A stretch of DNA of 58,517 nucleotides from Thermoleophilia bacterium (GTDB lineage Bacteria; Actinomycetota; Thermoleophilia; Gaiellales; Gaiellaceae), in contig JADLFG010000014.1 in NCBI GenBank assembly GCA_020845695.1, positions 1-58,517 on the forward strand. The letters are read 5' to 3'. How positions within the stretch are numbered: position 1 is the stretch's first letter; every line of letters starts with the position of its first letter. A model generated the notes under the pieces. It was given only the letters and a program-made list of their open reading frames with translations, searched no databases and was not told the DNA's origin. Shown here piece after piece: positions 33,128 to 41,820 of this stretch. Both the position numbers and the translations under genes were made by a program.

Positions 33128-34144
33128 ATGGGACACCGCTGGCAGACAATCCTGCGGCTGGCGATCGGCACCGCCGCGACGGTCGCGTTCCTGCTCCTCT
33201 TCCTGCGCATCGCGCACCTCGGCGACGCGTGGCGGGAGATCAGGGGCCTCCCCTGGTGGTCGGCGGCCGGGGCCGTCGGCTTCGTGCTGCTGAACAGCGC
33301 GTTCATCGCCCTGCGCTGGCGCTACCTCTTCTCGGCGGCCCGCTACCGGACCGATCCCGGGCGGCTGTTTCGGATCTTCTGCGTCGGGGCCGGCGCGAAC
33401 AACGTGCTCCCCGCGAGGGGCGGCGACCTCCTGCGGATCGAGTCGGTTCGCCAGCACTACCGGATCCCGCCGTTCGTGACCGCGGGCACGCTGTTCGCAG
33501 AACGACTGCTCGACGGCGTCGTCCTCTCCGTCTGGATCCTGCTCGGTGCCCTCCTGAGCGGCGAGACCGGGATCCTCCTGCTCGCCGGCGTCGGCCTCTC
33601 GGCCGGTTGCACGCTCGGCATCGTGCTCGTCGCGCTCGCGGCGCGCAGGCCCGAGCGGGCCGAGGAGCTCGTCTGGAAATGGACGAAGCGCCTCCCGGGC
33701 GACTGGCACGTCCGGGCGGGGCGCTGGACCGCGAACTTCGTCGAGGGCCTCGGGGCGTTCCGCGCCCGGCGCCCGCTCGTGCGCGCCCTGTGGACGTCGG
33801 CGGCGATCTGGCTGGCCGACCTCGGCATGTACTGGGTCGTCGGCCTCGGCTTCGGGGTCGGGCTCGACGCGGGCGGCTACCTGCTGCTCGAGGGCGTCGG
33901 CAACCTCGCCCTGGGCGTTCCCGCGACCGCGGCCGGGCTCGGCTCGTTCGACTACCTGACGCTCGTCTCGGCGAGGGAGCTCGGCATGACCGAGAGCCTG
34001 GGCACGCCGTACGTGCTGACGGTGCACGCGATGGTCGTGATCCCGGTCACGATCCTCGGCGCGTTCTTCCTGCGCTCCGCCTTCCCGCGCGTGTTCGGCG
34101 TCTCCCGCTCCGAGCGCGGGCACGAGGCCTACCGGGAAGCGTAG
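33128..34144 (+). CDS. LPG-synthase-TM/flippase-like membrane protein (UPF0104)
   Basis: A 338-residue membrane protein with about eight helices. The motifs VGAGANNVLPARGGDLLRI and GVGNLALGVPATAAGLGSFDYLTL are the hallmarks of the lysylphosphatidylglycerol-synthase transmembrane (AglD-like) family. Members work in lipid or glycan transport across the membrane. No synthase domain is attached. ATG start. It ends 9 bases before the convergent acyltransferase gene. Confidence 0.85.
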   Translation: MGHRWQTILRLAIGTAATVAFLLLFLRIAHLGDAWREIRGLPWWSAAGAVGFVLLNSAFIALRWRYLFSAARYRTDPGRLFRIFCVGAGANNVLPARGGDLLRIESVRQHYRIPPFVTAGTLFAERLLDGVVLSVWILLGALLSGETGILLLAGVGLSAGCTLGIVLVALAARRPERAEELVWKWTKRLPGDWHVRAGRWTANFVEGLGAFRARRPLVRALWTSAAIWLADLGMYWVVGLGFGVGLDAGGYLLLEGVGNLALGVPATAAGLGSFDYLTLVSARELGMTESLGTPYVLTVHAMVVIPVTILGAFFLRSAFPRVFGVSRSERGHEAYREA

Positions 34145-34153
34145 GCAGGCGCG

Positions 34154-35377
34154 CTACCCGCGCGCGCTCTCGCGCTCGCGCGCGAGCCGGGCGACCGCGG
34201 CGTCGAGCTCGACCCGCTCCCGGTCGAGCACGAGCGTGCGCCGGTCGGCGACCCGGACGAGCCCGGCGTCGGCGACCCGGGCGAGCGCGTCCGAGAGGCG
34301 GCGCCGGCGGGAGTCCCCGGTCAGGAGGGCGCGGTCGACCGGTCGTCCGGCCGCGCTCGATCGCTGCGCCTCACCCGCGAGAGCGGCGTCGAGACGGGCG
34401 GTGTCGAGCTGGTCGCGCCGGTCGCGCGCCGCCGCGAGCAGCTCGCTCGCAACCACCTGACCGCACGTGAGCGGCAGCGCCCGGCGCAGCGCTCCCAGGA
34501 CCTCGTCGTCGAGCCGCCCCGGCCGGGGGGCGAACGGCTCGCCGAACGCGACCAGCGCGTGCGGGCGGCCCCGCGTGAGCGGGTCGTAGGCGATCGAGAC
34601 GGCCCTCAGACGCCGCGGCCGTCCCCGCCGGACGATCAGCGAGAGCCCGCGCCGCAGCGGCCCGATCGACCCGTCGGGGCTCGGCCTGCCCTCCGGGAAG
34701 AACAGCATCGGCTCCCCGGCCCGAACGAGCGCGACGAGGTCGCGGAGCTGCTCCCCGGTGGCGACCGCGCGCCGGCTCCACGCGTCCTCGAGCGCTGGCG
34801 CCGACAGCTCGGAGCGCGGGTAGACGCGCCAGAGCAGATCGGCGAACTCGCCGCGCAGGGCATCCCGGGCCGCCACCGGCTCCGGCAGGCCGACCGCGGC
34901 GGCCCGGTCGCGGAGGAGGGCGAGCGTCCCCTCGGGCACGAGCCCCTGGAGTCCGGCCGACGGGGGCACCGACTCGAGCGCGCGCCCGAGGCGCAGCACA
35001 TCGGGGCTCGGGAACGGCAGCGGGTGAACGCGCACGCAGGGCAGGATCGCGCCGGCGCGAATCGGGTAGAGCAGGCGTCGCAGGCGGGGCGACAGGTCGG
35101 GGGGGAAGCCGGCGAAGAAGCCGCGGTCGAACATGTCCTCGCGGGCGGCGAACCGAAGCCAAGGCCGCGACGGCCGCCACAGCTCGCCCGCGAAGTACAC
35201 CGCCGGGCAGATCAGCGGCACGTCGGTCTCGGCCCGGTGGGTCGCGACGAGCAGGTCGCCGCGCCGCAGCTCGAAGCCGGCGGCGCCGAGCGCCTGCACG
35301 CGGAAGGCGGCCCGGACGTAGGCCCACATCCCGAGCGCGACGGCGTTGTAGAGCGGGTCGCACGTTGCCTCACGCAT
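34154..35377 (-). CDS. PlsC-like acyltransferase with extra C-terminal region
   Basis: A 407-residue protein. An N-terminal glycerolphosphate-acyltransferase fold shows HRAETD (HX4D catalytic motif, near residues 47-52) and, much later, FFPEGRPSPDGSIG (acceptor-site motif, about 225-240). The spacing between them is longer than usual because of an insert of about 100 residues. The C-terminal 90 residues are a charged helical region (DALARVADAGLVRVADRRTLVLDRERVEL) not part of the enzyme. It probably acylates a lysophospholipid at the membrane. Substrate unknown. Confidence 0.75.
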   Translation of the reverse strand: MREATCDPLYNAVALGMWAYVRAAFRVQALGAAGFELRRGDLLVATHRAETDVPLICPAVYFAGELWRPSRPWLRFAAREDMFDRGFFAGFPPDLSPRLRRLLYPIRAGAILPCVRVHPLPFPSPDVLRLGRALESVPPSAGLQGLVPEGTLALLRDRAAAVGLPEPVAARDALRGEFADLLWRVYPRSELSAPALEDAWSRRAVATGEQLRDLVALVRAGEPMLFFPEGRPSPDGSIGPLRRGLSLIVRRGRPRRLRAVSIAYDPLTRGRPHALVAFGEPFAPRPGRLDDEVLGALRRALPLTCGQVVASELLAAARDRRDQLDTARLDAALAGEAQRSSAAGRPVDRALLTGDSRRRRLSDALARVADAGLVRVADRRTLVLDRERVELDAAVARLARERESARG

Positions 35378-35418
35378 CGACTGTCTCCCGCACGGCGCCG
35401 CAGGGTAGCATTGCCGCG

Positions 35419-35937
35419 ATGCCTCGCCTGCGGATCGGTGATCCGGGCCCGCCGTTTCGGCTGCCCGGGATCGATGGCGCGACGCACTCGCTCGGCGACT
35501 ACGACGGGATGCCGGTGGCGGTCGTCTTCTCGTGCGTGCACTGCCCGTACGTGGTGGCGTGGGAGAACCGGCTGAACGCGATCGCGCGCGACTACGCGGG
35601 TCGAGCGGGACTCGTCTGCATCAACGCGAACGATCACATCGGCGACAGCCTGGAACGGATGGCCGAGCGGGGTCGCGAGCGGGGCTTCGTGTTCCCGTTC
35701 CTGCGCGACGAGTCGCAGGCGGTCGCGGACGCCTACCAGGCCGCGCGCACGCCCGAGGTGTTCCTGCTCGACGCGCAACACCGGCTCGCCTACCACGGCG
35801 CCCCCGACTCGAGCTACCAGGACGAGGCTGCCGCCGTGCCGTACCTGCGCCAGGCGCTCGACGCCGTGCTCGCGGGCGAGGCGCCCCCGATCGCGGAGAC
35901 GCCCCCGGTCGGCTGCACGGTCAAGTGGCGGTCGTGA
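35419..35937 (+). CDS. Thioredoxin-fold (redoxin) protein with CxxC
   Basis: A 172-residue protein starting RIGDPGPPFRLPGIDGATHSL, typical of AhpC/TSA-type redoxins, with the motif FSCVHCPYVVAWENRL (CVHC redox pair) and the cis-Pro segment ARTPEVFLLD. The family is widespread but functionally vague; a thiol-disulfide reductase role is inferred. No signal peptide, so cytosolic. It is divergent from the acyltransferase and overlaps the convergent methyltransferase by 17 bases. Confidence 0.85.
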   Translation: MPRLRIGDPGPPFRLPGIDGATHSLGDYDGMPVAVVFSCVHCPYVVAWENRLNAIARDYAGRAGLVCINANDHIGDSLERMAERGRERGFVFPFLRDESQAVADAYQAARTPEVFLLDAQHRLAYHGAPDSSYQDEAAAVPYLRQALDAVLAGEAPPIAETPPVGCTVKWRS

Positions 35938-36712
35938 GCGGTGCCCGCCTCGTCTTCTCCGCCACGTACCAGGCGATCGTCAGCGTCAGGCCGTAGCCGG
36001 AGCCCTCGCGGCGCAGCCGCACCCCGGCGGTCTGGCGGCGGGCCAGCAGCTCTTCGACCTCGCCGAGAACGGCCGCTTTCGCCGCCCCCTCGCAGCCCGC
36101 GCGCTCGAGGTACGCGTCGAGCGCGACGTCCTCCCGCTCGACTTCGACCCGGCGCACGGTCAGGTCGTTCACGTCGAGGAGCCCGCGGAGGTCCTGATCG
36201 GAGAGAACGCGGGCGTGGCTCGGGTCGCGCAGCCGCTCGAGCCGGTTGTGGGCGAGCGCTTCGAGCGGGTCGGCGGACGCGATCTGGTCGACGACGAGGA
36301 GCCGCCCGCCGACCGCGCACACCCGGACGAGCTCGGCGAGCGCGACCTCCGGCCACTGGACATGGTGGATCGTCCTCACGGTGAGAACGAGCTCGAAGCT
36401 CTCGGGCTCGAACGGCAGCCGCTTCAGGTCGCCCTCGACGAACGTCAGGTTGGGGACGCCCGCCGCGGCCCGTCTGGCGTGCGCGAGCAGCTCGGGCACG
36501 AGATCGACGCCGACCACCTCGGCGACGAGCGGCGCGAGCGCGAGCGCCGCCGGCCCCGCGCCGGTGCCGGCGTCGAGGGCGCGCTCGTCGCCCCGCGGGG
36601 CGAGCAGACGGGTGAGCCGCTCCCGCAGGACGCCGACGCGCTGCTCGCCGAGGGCGGCGAGCCGGTCGGCGGTGGCGGCGAAGCGCGCTCTCGTCAGGTC
36701 GTCGTGGGTCAT
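35921..36712 (-). CDS. SAM-dependent methyltransferase (class I, UbiE-like)
   Basis: A 263-residue enzyme: SAM motif I LDAGTGAGPAALALA, acidic loop VVGVDLVPELLAHAR, then FVEGDLKRLPFEPESFELVLTVRTIHHV, as in methyltransferase_11 proteins. The substrate is unknown. The ATG overlaps the stop of the nucleotidyltransferase gene (ATGA), making it the last gene of the Alr-CCA-methyltransferase unit. Confidence 0.85.
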   Translation of the reverse strand: MTHDDLTRARFAATADRLAALGEQRVGVLRERLTRLLAPRGDERALDAGTGAGPAALALAPLVAEVVGVDLVPELLAHARRAAAGVPNLTFVEGDLKRLPFEPESFELVLTVRTIHHVQWPEVALAELVRVCAVGGRLLVVDQIASADPLEALAHNRLERLRDPSHARVLSDQDLRGLLDVNDLTVRRVEVEREDVALDAYLERAGCEGAAKAAVLGEVEELLARRQTAGVRLRREGSGYGLTLTIAWYVAEKTRRAPLTTAT

Positions 36713-37737
36713 CTACCGGTCTCGCGCGCGAGCAGCTCGAACGCCTGCTCCCGTGTTGCGATCGTACCCGCAGCTCGCTCCTCCTCGATCAGCGCTAGCA
36801 GCCTGCCGATCTCGGGGCCGGGCGGCAGCCCGAGCTCGTCGCCGCGGACGAGCGGGGCGGGCGGATCGGCGGCCCGCGCCGCCTCGACGGCGTCGCGGAG
36901 CCCGGTCACACCGAGGAACGCGAGCGCCTCGAGCGCCCACGGCTCGGTCGCGCGACGGAAACGGTGGAGCTCACGGGGCGAGTCGTCCGCGGGTCGGCGG
37001 GCGCGCAGCAGCGTCCGGGCGAAGCGTCGCTGTTCATTCGAGACGGGCAGGCGCTCGATCGCCCTGCCGAGCGCCGTCACGAGCAGCAGGTCGGCCGGCG
37101 CCCCGGGCGGGAGGGTCTCGAGCGGGCCCGGCGAGCCGCCGAGCTGCTCGAGCAGCCCGAGCTCGGCGAGGCGCCGGTAGCCGGCGGCGGACAGCCGCGC
37201 GAGCTCGGCGAGCACCCGCTCGCCGGCTGGCCGGGTGCACAGCCGGGCGTCACGGCGAACGAGCGCCTCGGTTTCCGCCTCGAGCCGGAAGCCGAGCTCG
37301 TCCTCGAGCCGGACGGCGCGCAGGAGCCTGAGCGGGTCGTCCGCGAAGACGTGCCCGGAAACGGCGCGGAGGATCCGCGCGGAGGCGTCGGCGCGGCCGC
37401 CGAGCGGGTCGATCGGCTCGCCGCCCGCGACGGGCACGGCGATCGCGTTGATCGTGAAGTCCCGCCCGGCCAGATCCTCGGCGAGCGTGCCGCGCAGCTC
37501 GGTGAAGTCGACCGTCCGCCCGTCCCGGAGCGCGACCCGCCAGGCGCCGTGCCGCTCGGAGAGCAGGAACACGGCCCCGCCGGCAGCGCCGCGATAGGCA
37601 CGCGCGGCGCGCTCGGGCTCCCGGCAGGCGACGTCGACGTCGAGTACCGGCCGGCCGAGCAGCTCGTCGCGAACGGCGCCGCCGACGATGTACGCCTCGC
37701 CGCCCGAGACGGCGATCCGGATCCGCTCAGCGTCCAT
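36709..37737 (-). CDS. tRNA nucleotidyltransferase / poly(A) polymerase-family protein
   Basis: A 342-residue class II nucleotidyltransferase: head motif YIVGGAVRDELLGRPVLDVDVA with the catalytic Asp pair, then FTINAIAVPV and the DDPLRLLRAVRLEDELGF neck that binds ATP/CTP. It would build or repair the CCA end of tRNAs; the tRNA-Pro in this window lacks an encoded CCA, so such an enzyme is needed. It is shorter than many relatives and has no clear HD domain. It overlaps alr upstream and the methyltransferase downstream. Confidence 0.85.
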   Translation of the reverse strand: MDAERIRIAVSGGEAYIVGGAVRDELLGRPVLDVDVACREPERAARAYRGAAGGAVFLLSERHGAWRVALRDGRTVDFTELRGTLAEDLAGRDFTINAIAVPVAGGEPIDPLGGRADASARILRAVSGHVFADDPLRLLRAVRLEDELGFRLEAETEALVRRDARLCTRPAGERVLAELARLSAAGYRRLAELGLLEQLGGSPGPLETLPPGAPADLLLVTALGRAIERLPVSNEQRRFARTLLRARRPADDSPRELHRFRRATEPWALEALAFLGVTGLRDAVEAARAADPPAPLVRGDELGLPPGPEIGRLLALIEEERAAGTIATREQAFELLARETGR

Positions 37738-38761
37738 CGAGGACCCGCCGCTCGGCCCGCTCCGGGCGGGACGCGATCCCGCAGACGAGCTCGTAGGTGA
37801 TCGTGCCGAGCCGGCTCGCGTGCTCCTCGGCCGTGAGGCCGTCGCCGATCAGCGTCACGGTCGTGCCCGCCTCCTCCCCCGCCGTCAGCTCGACGGCGAA
37901 GGCGTCCATCGAGACCGCGCCGAGGATCCGCCGCCGCTCGCCCGCGACGAGGACCTGGGCGCCGCTGAGGCCGCGGCGGAAGCCGTCCGCGTAGCCGACC
38001 GGAACGATCCCGATCCTGGTCGGCTCGCTCGCGACGAAGCGCCGTCCGTAGCCCGTGCTCTCACCCGGCGCGAGCGTCTTCGCGAGCGCCACGTGGCTGC
38101 GCCAGGACAGCACGGGCTCGAGCCCGTGGCGAGCCGGGTCGTCGCCGAAGGGCGAGAGGCCGTAGAGCGCGATCCCGCAGCGGACCGCGTCGAAGCGTGC
38201 CTGCGGGAAGCGGAGCGTGCCAGCGCTGTTCGCGAGGTGGCGGACGGCGCCGGGGAACGTACCGGCGACGGACGCGAACCGCTCGAGCTGGGCCAGGGTC
38301 GGGCCGGGGTCAGGCTCGTCGGCGGTCGCGAGGTGGCTCGCGATTCCGACCACCCGGCCCGGCGGGACGGCGGCGAGCTCGGCGGGCGCGAGGCCCCACC
38401 GCCCCATGCCGGTGTCGACCTTGACGTGCACGTCGAGCCCGTCCGGCAGCGGCAACGCCGAGATCGTGACCTCGAGGCGGGCCTCGCGTGCGAGCCGCTC
38501 CTCGCCGGGCGCAAGCGGGCCGAGCACGAGCAGCCTGACGTCCGGGTACGCCGCGCGCAGAGCCGCACCCTCCCGCGCGGTCGCGACGCAGAGCGCGGCG
38601 GCGCCGGCCTCGAGCGCCGCCCGCGCCGCGTCGCGCGCTCCGTGCCCGTAGCCGTCGGCCTTGACGACGGCCCAGAGCTCGGCGGGCCCGGCCGCCTCGC
38701 GCAGGCACCGGACGTTCCGGCGCAGCGCGCCGAGGTCGACGGTGAGCTCTGAGCGTCGCAC
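37727..38761 (-). CDS. alr: Alanine racemase
   Basis: A 344-residue PLP enzyme that makes D-alanine for peptidoglycan. The PLP lysine is in AVVKADGYGHGA near residue 34, and the catalytic Tyr region is STGYGRRF with VPVGYADGF in the C-terminal beta domain. The length is a little short but all blocks are present. It overlaps the nucleotidyltransferase start by 11 bases and follows the LiaF-like gene after 12 bases, so it is transcribed within the AcpS-NnrDE block. Confidence 0.93.
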   Translation of the reverse strand: MRRSELTVDLGALRRNVRCLREAAGPAELWAVVKADGYGHGARDAARAALEAGAAALCVATAREGAALRAAYPDVRLLVLGPLAPGEERLAREARLEVTISALPLPDGLDVHVKVDTGMGRWGLAPAELAAVPPGRVVGIASHLATADEPDPGPTLAQLERFASVAGTFPGAVRHLANSAGTLRFPQARFDAVRCGIALYGLSPFGDDPARHGLEPVLSWRSHVALAKTLAPGESTGYGRRFVASEPTRIGIVPVGYADGFRRGLSGAQVLVAGERRRILGAVSMDAFAVELTAGEEAGTTVTLIGDGLTAEEHASRLGTITYELVCGIASRPERAERRVLDGR

Positions 38762-38773
38762 GCCGGCGGCGGC

Positions 38774-39097
38774 TCAGCCGTCCCGGTCTTTGACGTCGAT
38801 GCCCCCGAACACGGCGACGAGCTTCATCGCGATCTCGGGCCCGTCGCCCGCCTCCACCTTGACGGAGCGCCCGCCGAGCACGGAGGCGCCGCTCATCGAC
38901 ACGCGCGTTCCGGGAGCGACGATGATCTCGACGCCGCCGAAGAGCGCGACCGCGGTGAGGCGCGCGCCCTCGCCGGGCGGGGAGCTCCTCAGGTCGAGGT
39001 CGCCGCCGCCGAACATGGCGACGACGGTCTCCTTCGTCCAGCCGGGCGCGAACGGCTGCTTCTCGAAGCCACCGAACAGGGCGAGATTCACGGTCAC
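38774..39097 (-). CDS. LiaF-like C-terminal domain protein
   Basis: A 107-residue beta-rich protein with three repeats of an FGG motif (LALFGGFEKQ, VALFGGVEIIVAPGTRV, VAVFGGIDVK), the right-handed parallel beta repeat of the LiaF/YvqF C-terminal (cell-wall-active antibiotic response) family. It lacks the membrane helices of LiaF and the DUF1707 N-terminus, so it is a soluble stand-alone version. Role unknown; nearby cell wall genes (alr) are the only hint. Confidence 0.75.
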   Translation of the reverse strand: MTVNLALFGGFEKQPFAPGWTKETVVAMFGGGDLDLRSSPPGEGARLTAVALFGGVEIIVAPGTRVSMSGASVLGGRSVKVEAGDGPEIAMKLVAVFGGIDVKDRDG

Positions 39098-39144
39098 CTC
39101 CGGGGTCGCCGATTACCGACCGCCACGATAGACGCAAGCGGCGC

Positions 39145-40620
39145 TCAGGAGAGCACGCGGGGCAGCGCCTCGCCGACGTCGCTGGCGACGAGACCCGCAT
39201 AGCCGACCCGTTCCGCGGCGACCCCGGCCGCGAGCCCGTGGGCGACAGCGGCGGCCGCGGCGGCGGTCCGCGGCTCGACGCCCCTGGCGAGAAAGGCCGC
39301 CACGACCCCGGTGAGCACGTCGCCGCTGCCGGCCGTGGCGAGCCCCGGGTTGCCGAGGTCGGCGACGAGCACGCCGTGGCCGGGGGCGGCAACGATCGTG
39401 TCGGCTCCCTTCAGGAGCAGCGTCGCGCCCGCGTCGTCGGCGCCGGCCCGGGCGGAGTGGAGGCGCCGCGCCGCGACAGCGGCCGCGCTGCGGCCGAGCA
39501 GCCGGCCGAGCTCGCCCGCGTGCGGGGTGAGGACGGTCGGAGCGTCCCTGCCGAACACCCAGTCGAGGTGGCCGGCGAGGGCGAACAGGCCGTCGGCGTC
39601 GACGACGACCGGCAGCTCGAGGCGCTCGAGCAGCGTCCGGACGAGCTCGCGCGCGCCCTCGCTGCGCCCGAGCCCCGGCCCGAGCGCGACGGCGCCGGAG
39701 CGGCGGGCGAGCGCGAGGATCGGCTGCAACGCCTCCGGCGTCAGGTTTCCCTCCCCGTCGTCGGGGCACGGGTACGCCATCACCTCGAGCGTGCGAGCGG
39801 CGACGAGCGGGTAGATGGCGGCGGGAACGCAGAGGAAGGCGACTCCGGCCCCGGCGCGCAGGGCGGCCCCGGCCGCGAGCACGGGCGCGCCGGTCAAGCC
39901 GGTCGAGCCGCCGACGACGAGCACGGCACCGGCCGTGTACTTGCTGTCCCACGGGGCGCGGCGGGGCACGTGAGCGAGCACGCCCGCGCCCGCCCGGTGG
40001 TGCAGCGTGGCCGAGTGGTCGAGGCCGAGGTCGGCGACCTCGACCGTGCCCGCGTGGAAGCGGCCCGGCGCGACCGCCAGCCCGACCTTGCGGCCGTGGA
40101 ACGTGACCGTCAGCGACGCGCGGACGGCGACGCCCGCGACCTCCCCGGTCGAGGCGTCGATACCCGAGGGAACGTCGACCGCCACGACCGGGTCGCCGCA
40201 GGCGTTGATGGTGGCGATCGCCTCCGCCGCCTCGCGGCGGGGCGCGCCCGCGAAGCCGGTTCCGAAGAGAGCGTCGACCACGACGTCGGCGGGGCCCGCC
40301 TCCTGGACAAGCGGGACGCCTGCCTCCTTCGCGCGGCCGAGGACCTCGGCGGCGTCGCCGCGGTAGCGCTCCTCCGGGGCGAGCAGCACCGCCTCCACGT
40401 GCCGCCCGGCCGTGTGGAGCAGGCGGGCGACGACGAGGCCGTCGCCGCCGTTGTTGCCGCCGCCGCACCAGACGGAGACGCGACTCGCGTCCGGGTGCTG
40501 GCGCGAGACGGCGTCGGCGACCGCGGCACCGGCGCGCTCCATCAGCTCGAGCGTCGGGCCCTCGTGGGTCGCCTCCGCCTCGCGCAGCTCCGCCGCCGTG
40601 TAGATCGGCTCGGGCGGCAT
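39145..40620 (-). CDS. nnrDE: Bifunctional NAD(P)H-hydrate epimerase / ADP-dependent dehydratase
   Basis: A 491-residue fusion. Residues about 1-205 are the YjeF_N epimerase (SVWCGGGNNGGDGLVVARLL; VDALFGTGF; VAVDVPSGIDASTG). Residues about 215-491 are the ribokinase-like dehydratase (VLVVGGSTGLTGAPVLA; AVALGPGLGRSEGA; LTPHAGELGRLLG; GLATAGSGDVLTG). It repairs damaged NAD(P)H hydrates in the cytosol. The ATG overlaps the acpS stop by one base (TGATG). Confidence 0.95.
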   Translation of the reverse strand: MPPEPIYTAAELREAEATHEGPTLELMERAGAAVADAVSRQHPDASRVSVWCGGGNNGGDGLVVARLLHTAGRHVEAVLLAPEERYRGDAAEVLGRAKEAGVPLVQEAGPADVVVDALFGTGFAGAPRREAAEAIATINACGDPVVAVDVPSGIDASTGEVAGVAVRASLTVTFHGRKVGLAVAPGRFHAGTVEVADLGLDHSATLHHRAGAGVLAHVPRRAPWDSKYTAGAVLVVGGSTGLTGAPVLAAGAALRAGAGVAFLCVPAAIYPLVAARTLEVMAYPCPDDGEGNLTPEALQPILALARRSGAVALGPGLGRSEGARELVRTLLERLELPVVVDADGLFALAGHLDWVFGRDAPTVLTPHAGELGRLLGRSAAAVAARRLHSARAGADDAGATLLLKGADTIVAAPGHGVLVADLGNPGLATAGSGDVLTGVVAAFLARGVEPRTAAAAAAVAHGLAAGVAAERVGYAGLVASDVGEALPRVLS

Positions 40621-40991
40621 CAGGCCTCGGCTCCCGCGTCGGCGACGGTGCAGACCGCGGCCGCGAGCCCCTGCGAGTGCGTCATCGAGAGCTCGATCCG
40701 GCCGGCCGCGACGCGCTCGGCGAACGCGAGTGTCTTGCCGGTCAGCCGCACCCCCGGCTTCGGGCGGCCGCTGATCTCGATCTCCTTCCAGGTGAAGCGC
40801 ACGCCGCAGCCGAGTGCCTTGCCGACCGCCTCCTTGCCCGCGAAGCGCGCGGCGTAGTGCTGGGCGGGACGGGGGCGCGAGTCGCAGTACGCGCGCTCCG
40901 CCTCGGTGAAGACGCGCTCGCGAAAGCCCGGGTAGCGCCCGAGCGCCGCCTCGACGCGCGCGATCTCGATCAGGTCGATGCCGATGCGCAC
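40620..40991 (-). CDS. acpS: Holo-[acyl-carrier-protein] synthase
   Basis: A 123-residue phosphopantetheinyl transferase that activates ACP from CoA. It has the start VRIGIDLIEIARVEAAL (the Mg-binding Asp in GIDLIEI), the central HYAARFAGKEAVGKALG and the terminal LSMTHSQGLAAAVCTV. The GTG start is chosen because the family begins at GIDL; the longer open frame lacks similarity. It is coupled to nnrDE downstream and lies 13 bases past the HAD phosphatase stop. Confidence 0.93.
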   Translation of the reverse strand: MRIGIDLIEIARVEAALGRYPGFRERVFTEAERAYCDSRPRPAQHYAARFAGKEAVGKALGCGVRFTWKEIEISGRPKPGVRLTGKTLAFAERVAAGRIELSMTHSQGLAAAVCTVADAGAEA

Positions 40992-41004
40992 CGCGCCCGC
41001 GATT

Positions 41005-41805
41005 CTACGGGGCCGGTCCGCTGCCCCCTCGCTCGCGCGCGAGCCAGCCCGGCAGGTCGCAGACGGAGGCGAGCACGGCGTCGGGACGCGGGTCGGCGGC
41101 GGCGAGGGTGTGCTCGCGGAACTTGCCGGTGCGGACGAGCACCCCGCGCAGGCCGAGCGCCATCGCCGCCTGCACGTCCGTCTCGATGTCGTCGCCGACC
41201 ATGACCGCTTCGGCAGGCCGGGCGCCGACCTCGGCGAGCGCTGCCTCGAAGTACAGGCGGCTCGGCTTGCCGACGATCTCGGCCTCGACCCCGGCCGCGT
41301 ACTCGAGCGCGGCGACGAACGCGCCGCCGTCGAGCTGGGGCCCGGCGGCGGTCTGCCACCAGCGGTTCTTGTGCAGCGCGACGAGGCGGGCACCGCGCTG
41401 GAGCTCGCCGAACGCCCGGTTCAGCGTCGGGTAGGCGTAGATACGGCGGGACTCGTCGGTCTCCTCGGCGCCGCCGACGAGCACGGCATCGGCGTCCCGC
41501 TCGACGAGGGCGACACGGCCGGCCAGGTCCTCGTGGATCGCCGCGGCGGTGATCGCGAGCACGCGCGAGCCGGCCAGCAGGTGGGCGGCGGCGAGCGGCG
41601 CCGTCTCGATCTCGCCGGCCTCGACGCCGAAGCCGAGCGAGCGCAGCTCGGCCGCGAGCCCCGCCCGGGAGCGGATCGTGTTGTTGGTGACGAGCCGGAG
41701 GCGGTGCCCGTCCGCGCGCAGCGCCCGGACGGCGTCGGGCGCACCCGGGATGGCGGCACCCGAGACCTGGAGCACGCCGTCGATGTCGAGGAGCACGACC
41801 GCCAT
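41005..41805 (-). CDS. HAD-superfamily IIA phosphatase (NagD-like)
   Basis: A 266-residue hydrolase: nucleophile motif LLDIDGVL with DxD, Thr/Asn motif II VTNNTIRSR, Lys in VGKPSRLYFEAAL and the final acidic motif VMVGDDIETDV. The cap type C2A is typical for NagD/p-nitrophenyl phosphatases that clear sugar or glycerol phosphates. The exact substrate cannot be assigned. It is 15 bases downstream of the MFS gene. Confidence 0.9.
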   Translation of the reverse strand: MAVVLLDIDGVLQVSGAAIPGAPDAVRALRADGHRLRLVTNNTIRSRAGLAAELRSLGFGVEAGEIETAPLAAAHLLAGSRVLAITAAAIHEDLAGRVALVERDADAVLVGGAEETDESRRIYAYPTLNRAFGELQRGARLVALHKNRWWQTAAGPQLDGGAFVAALEYAAGVEAEIVGKPSRLYFEAALAEVGARPAEAVMVGDDIETDVQAAMALGLRGVLVRTGKFREHTLAAADPRPDAVLASVCDLPGWLARERGGSGPAP

Positions 41806-41820
41806 GGCGCCGCGCTCAGT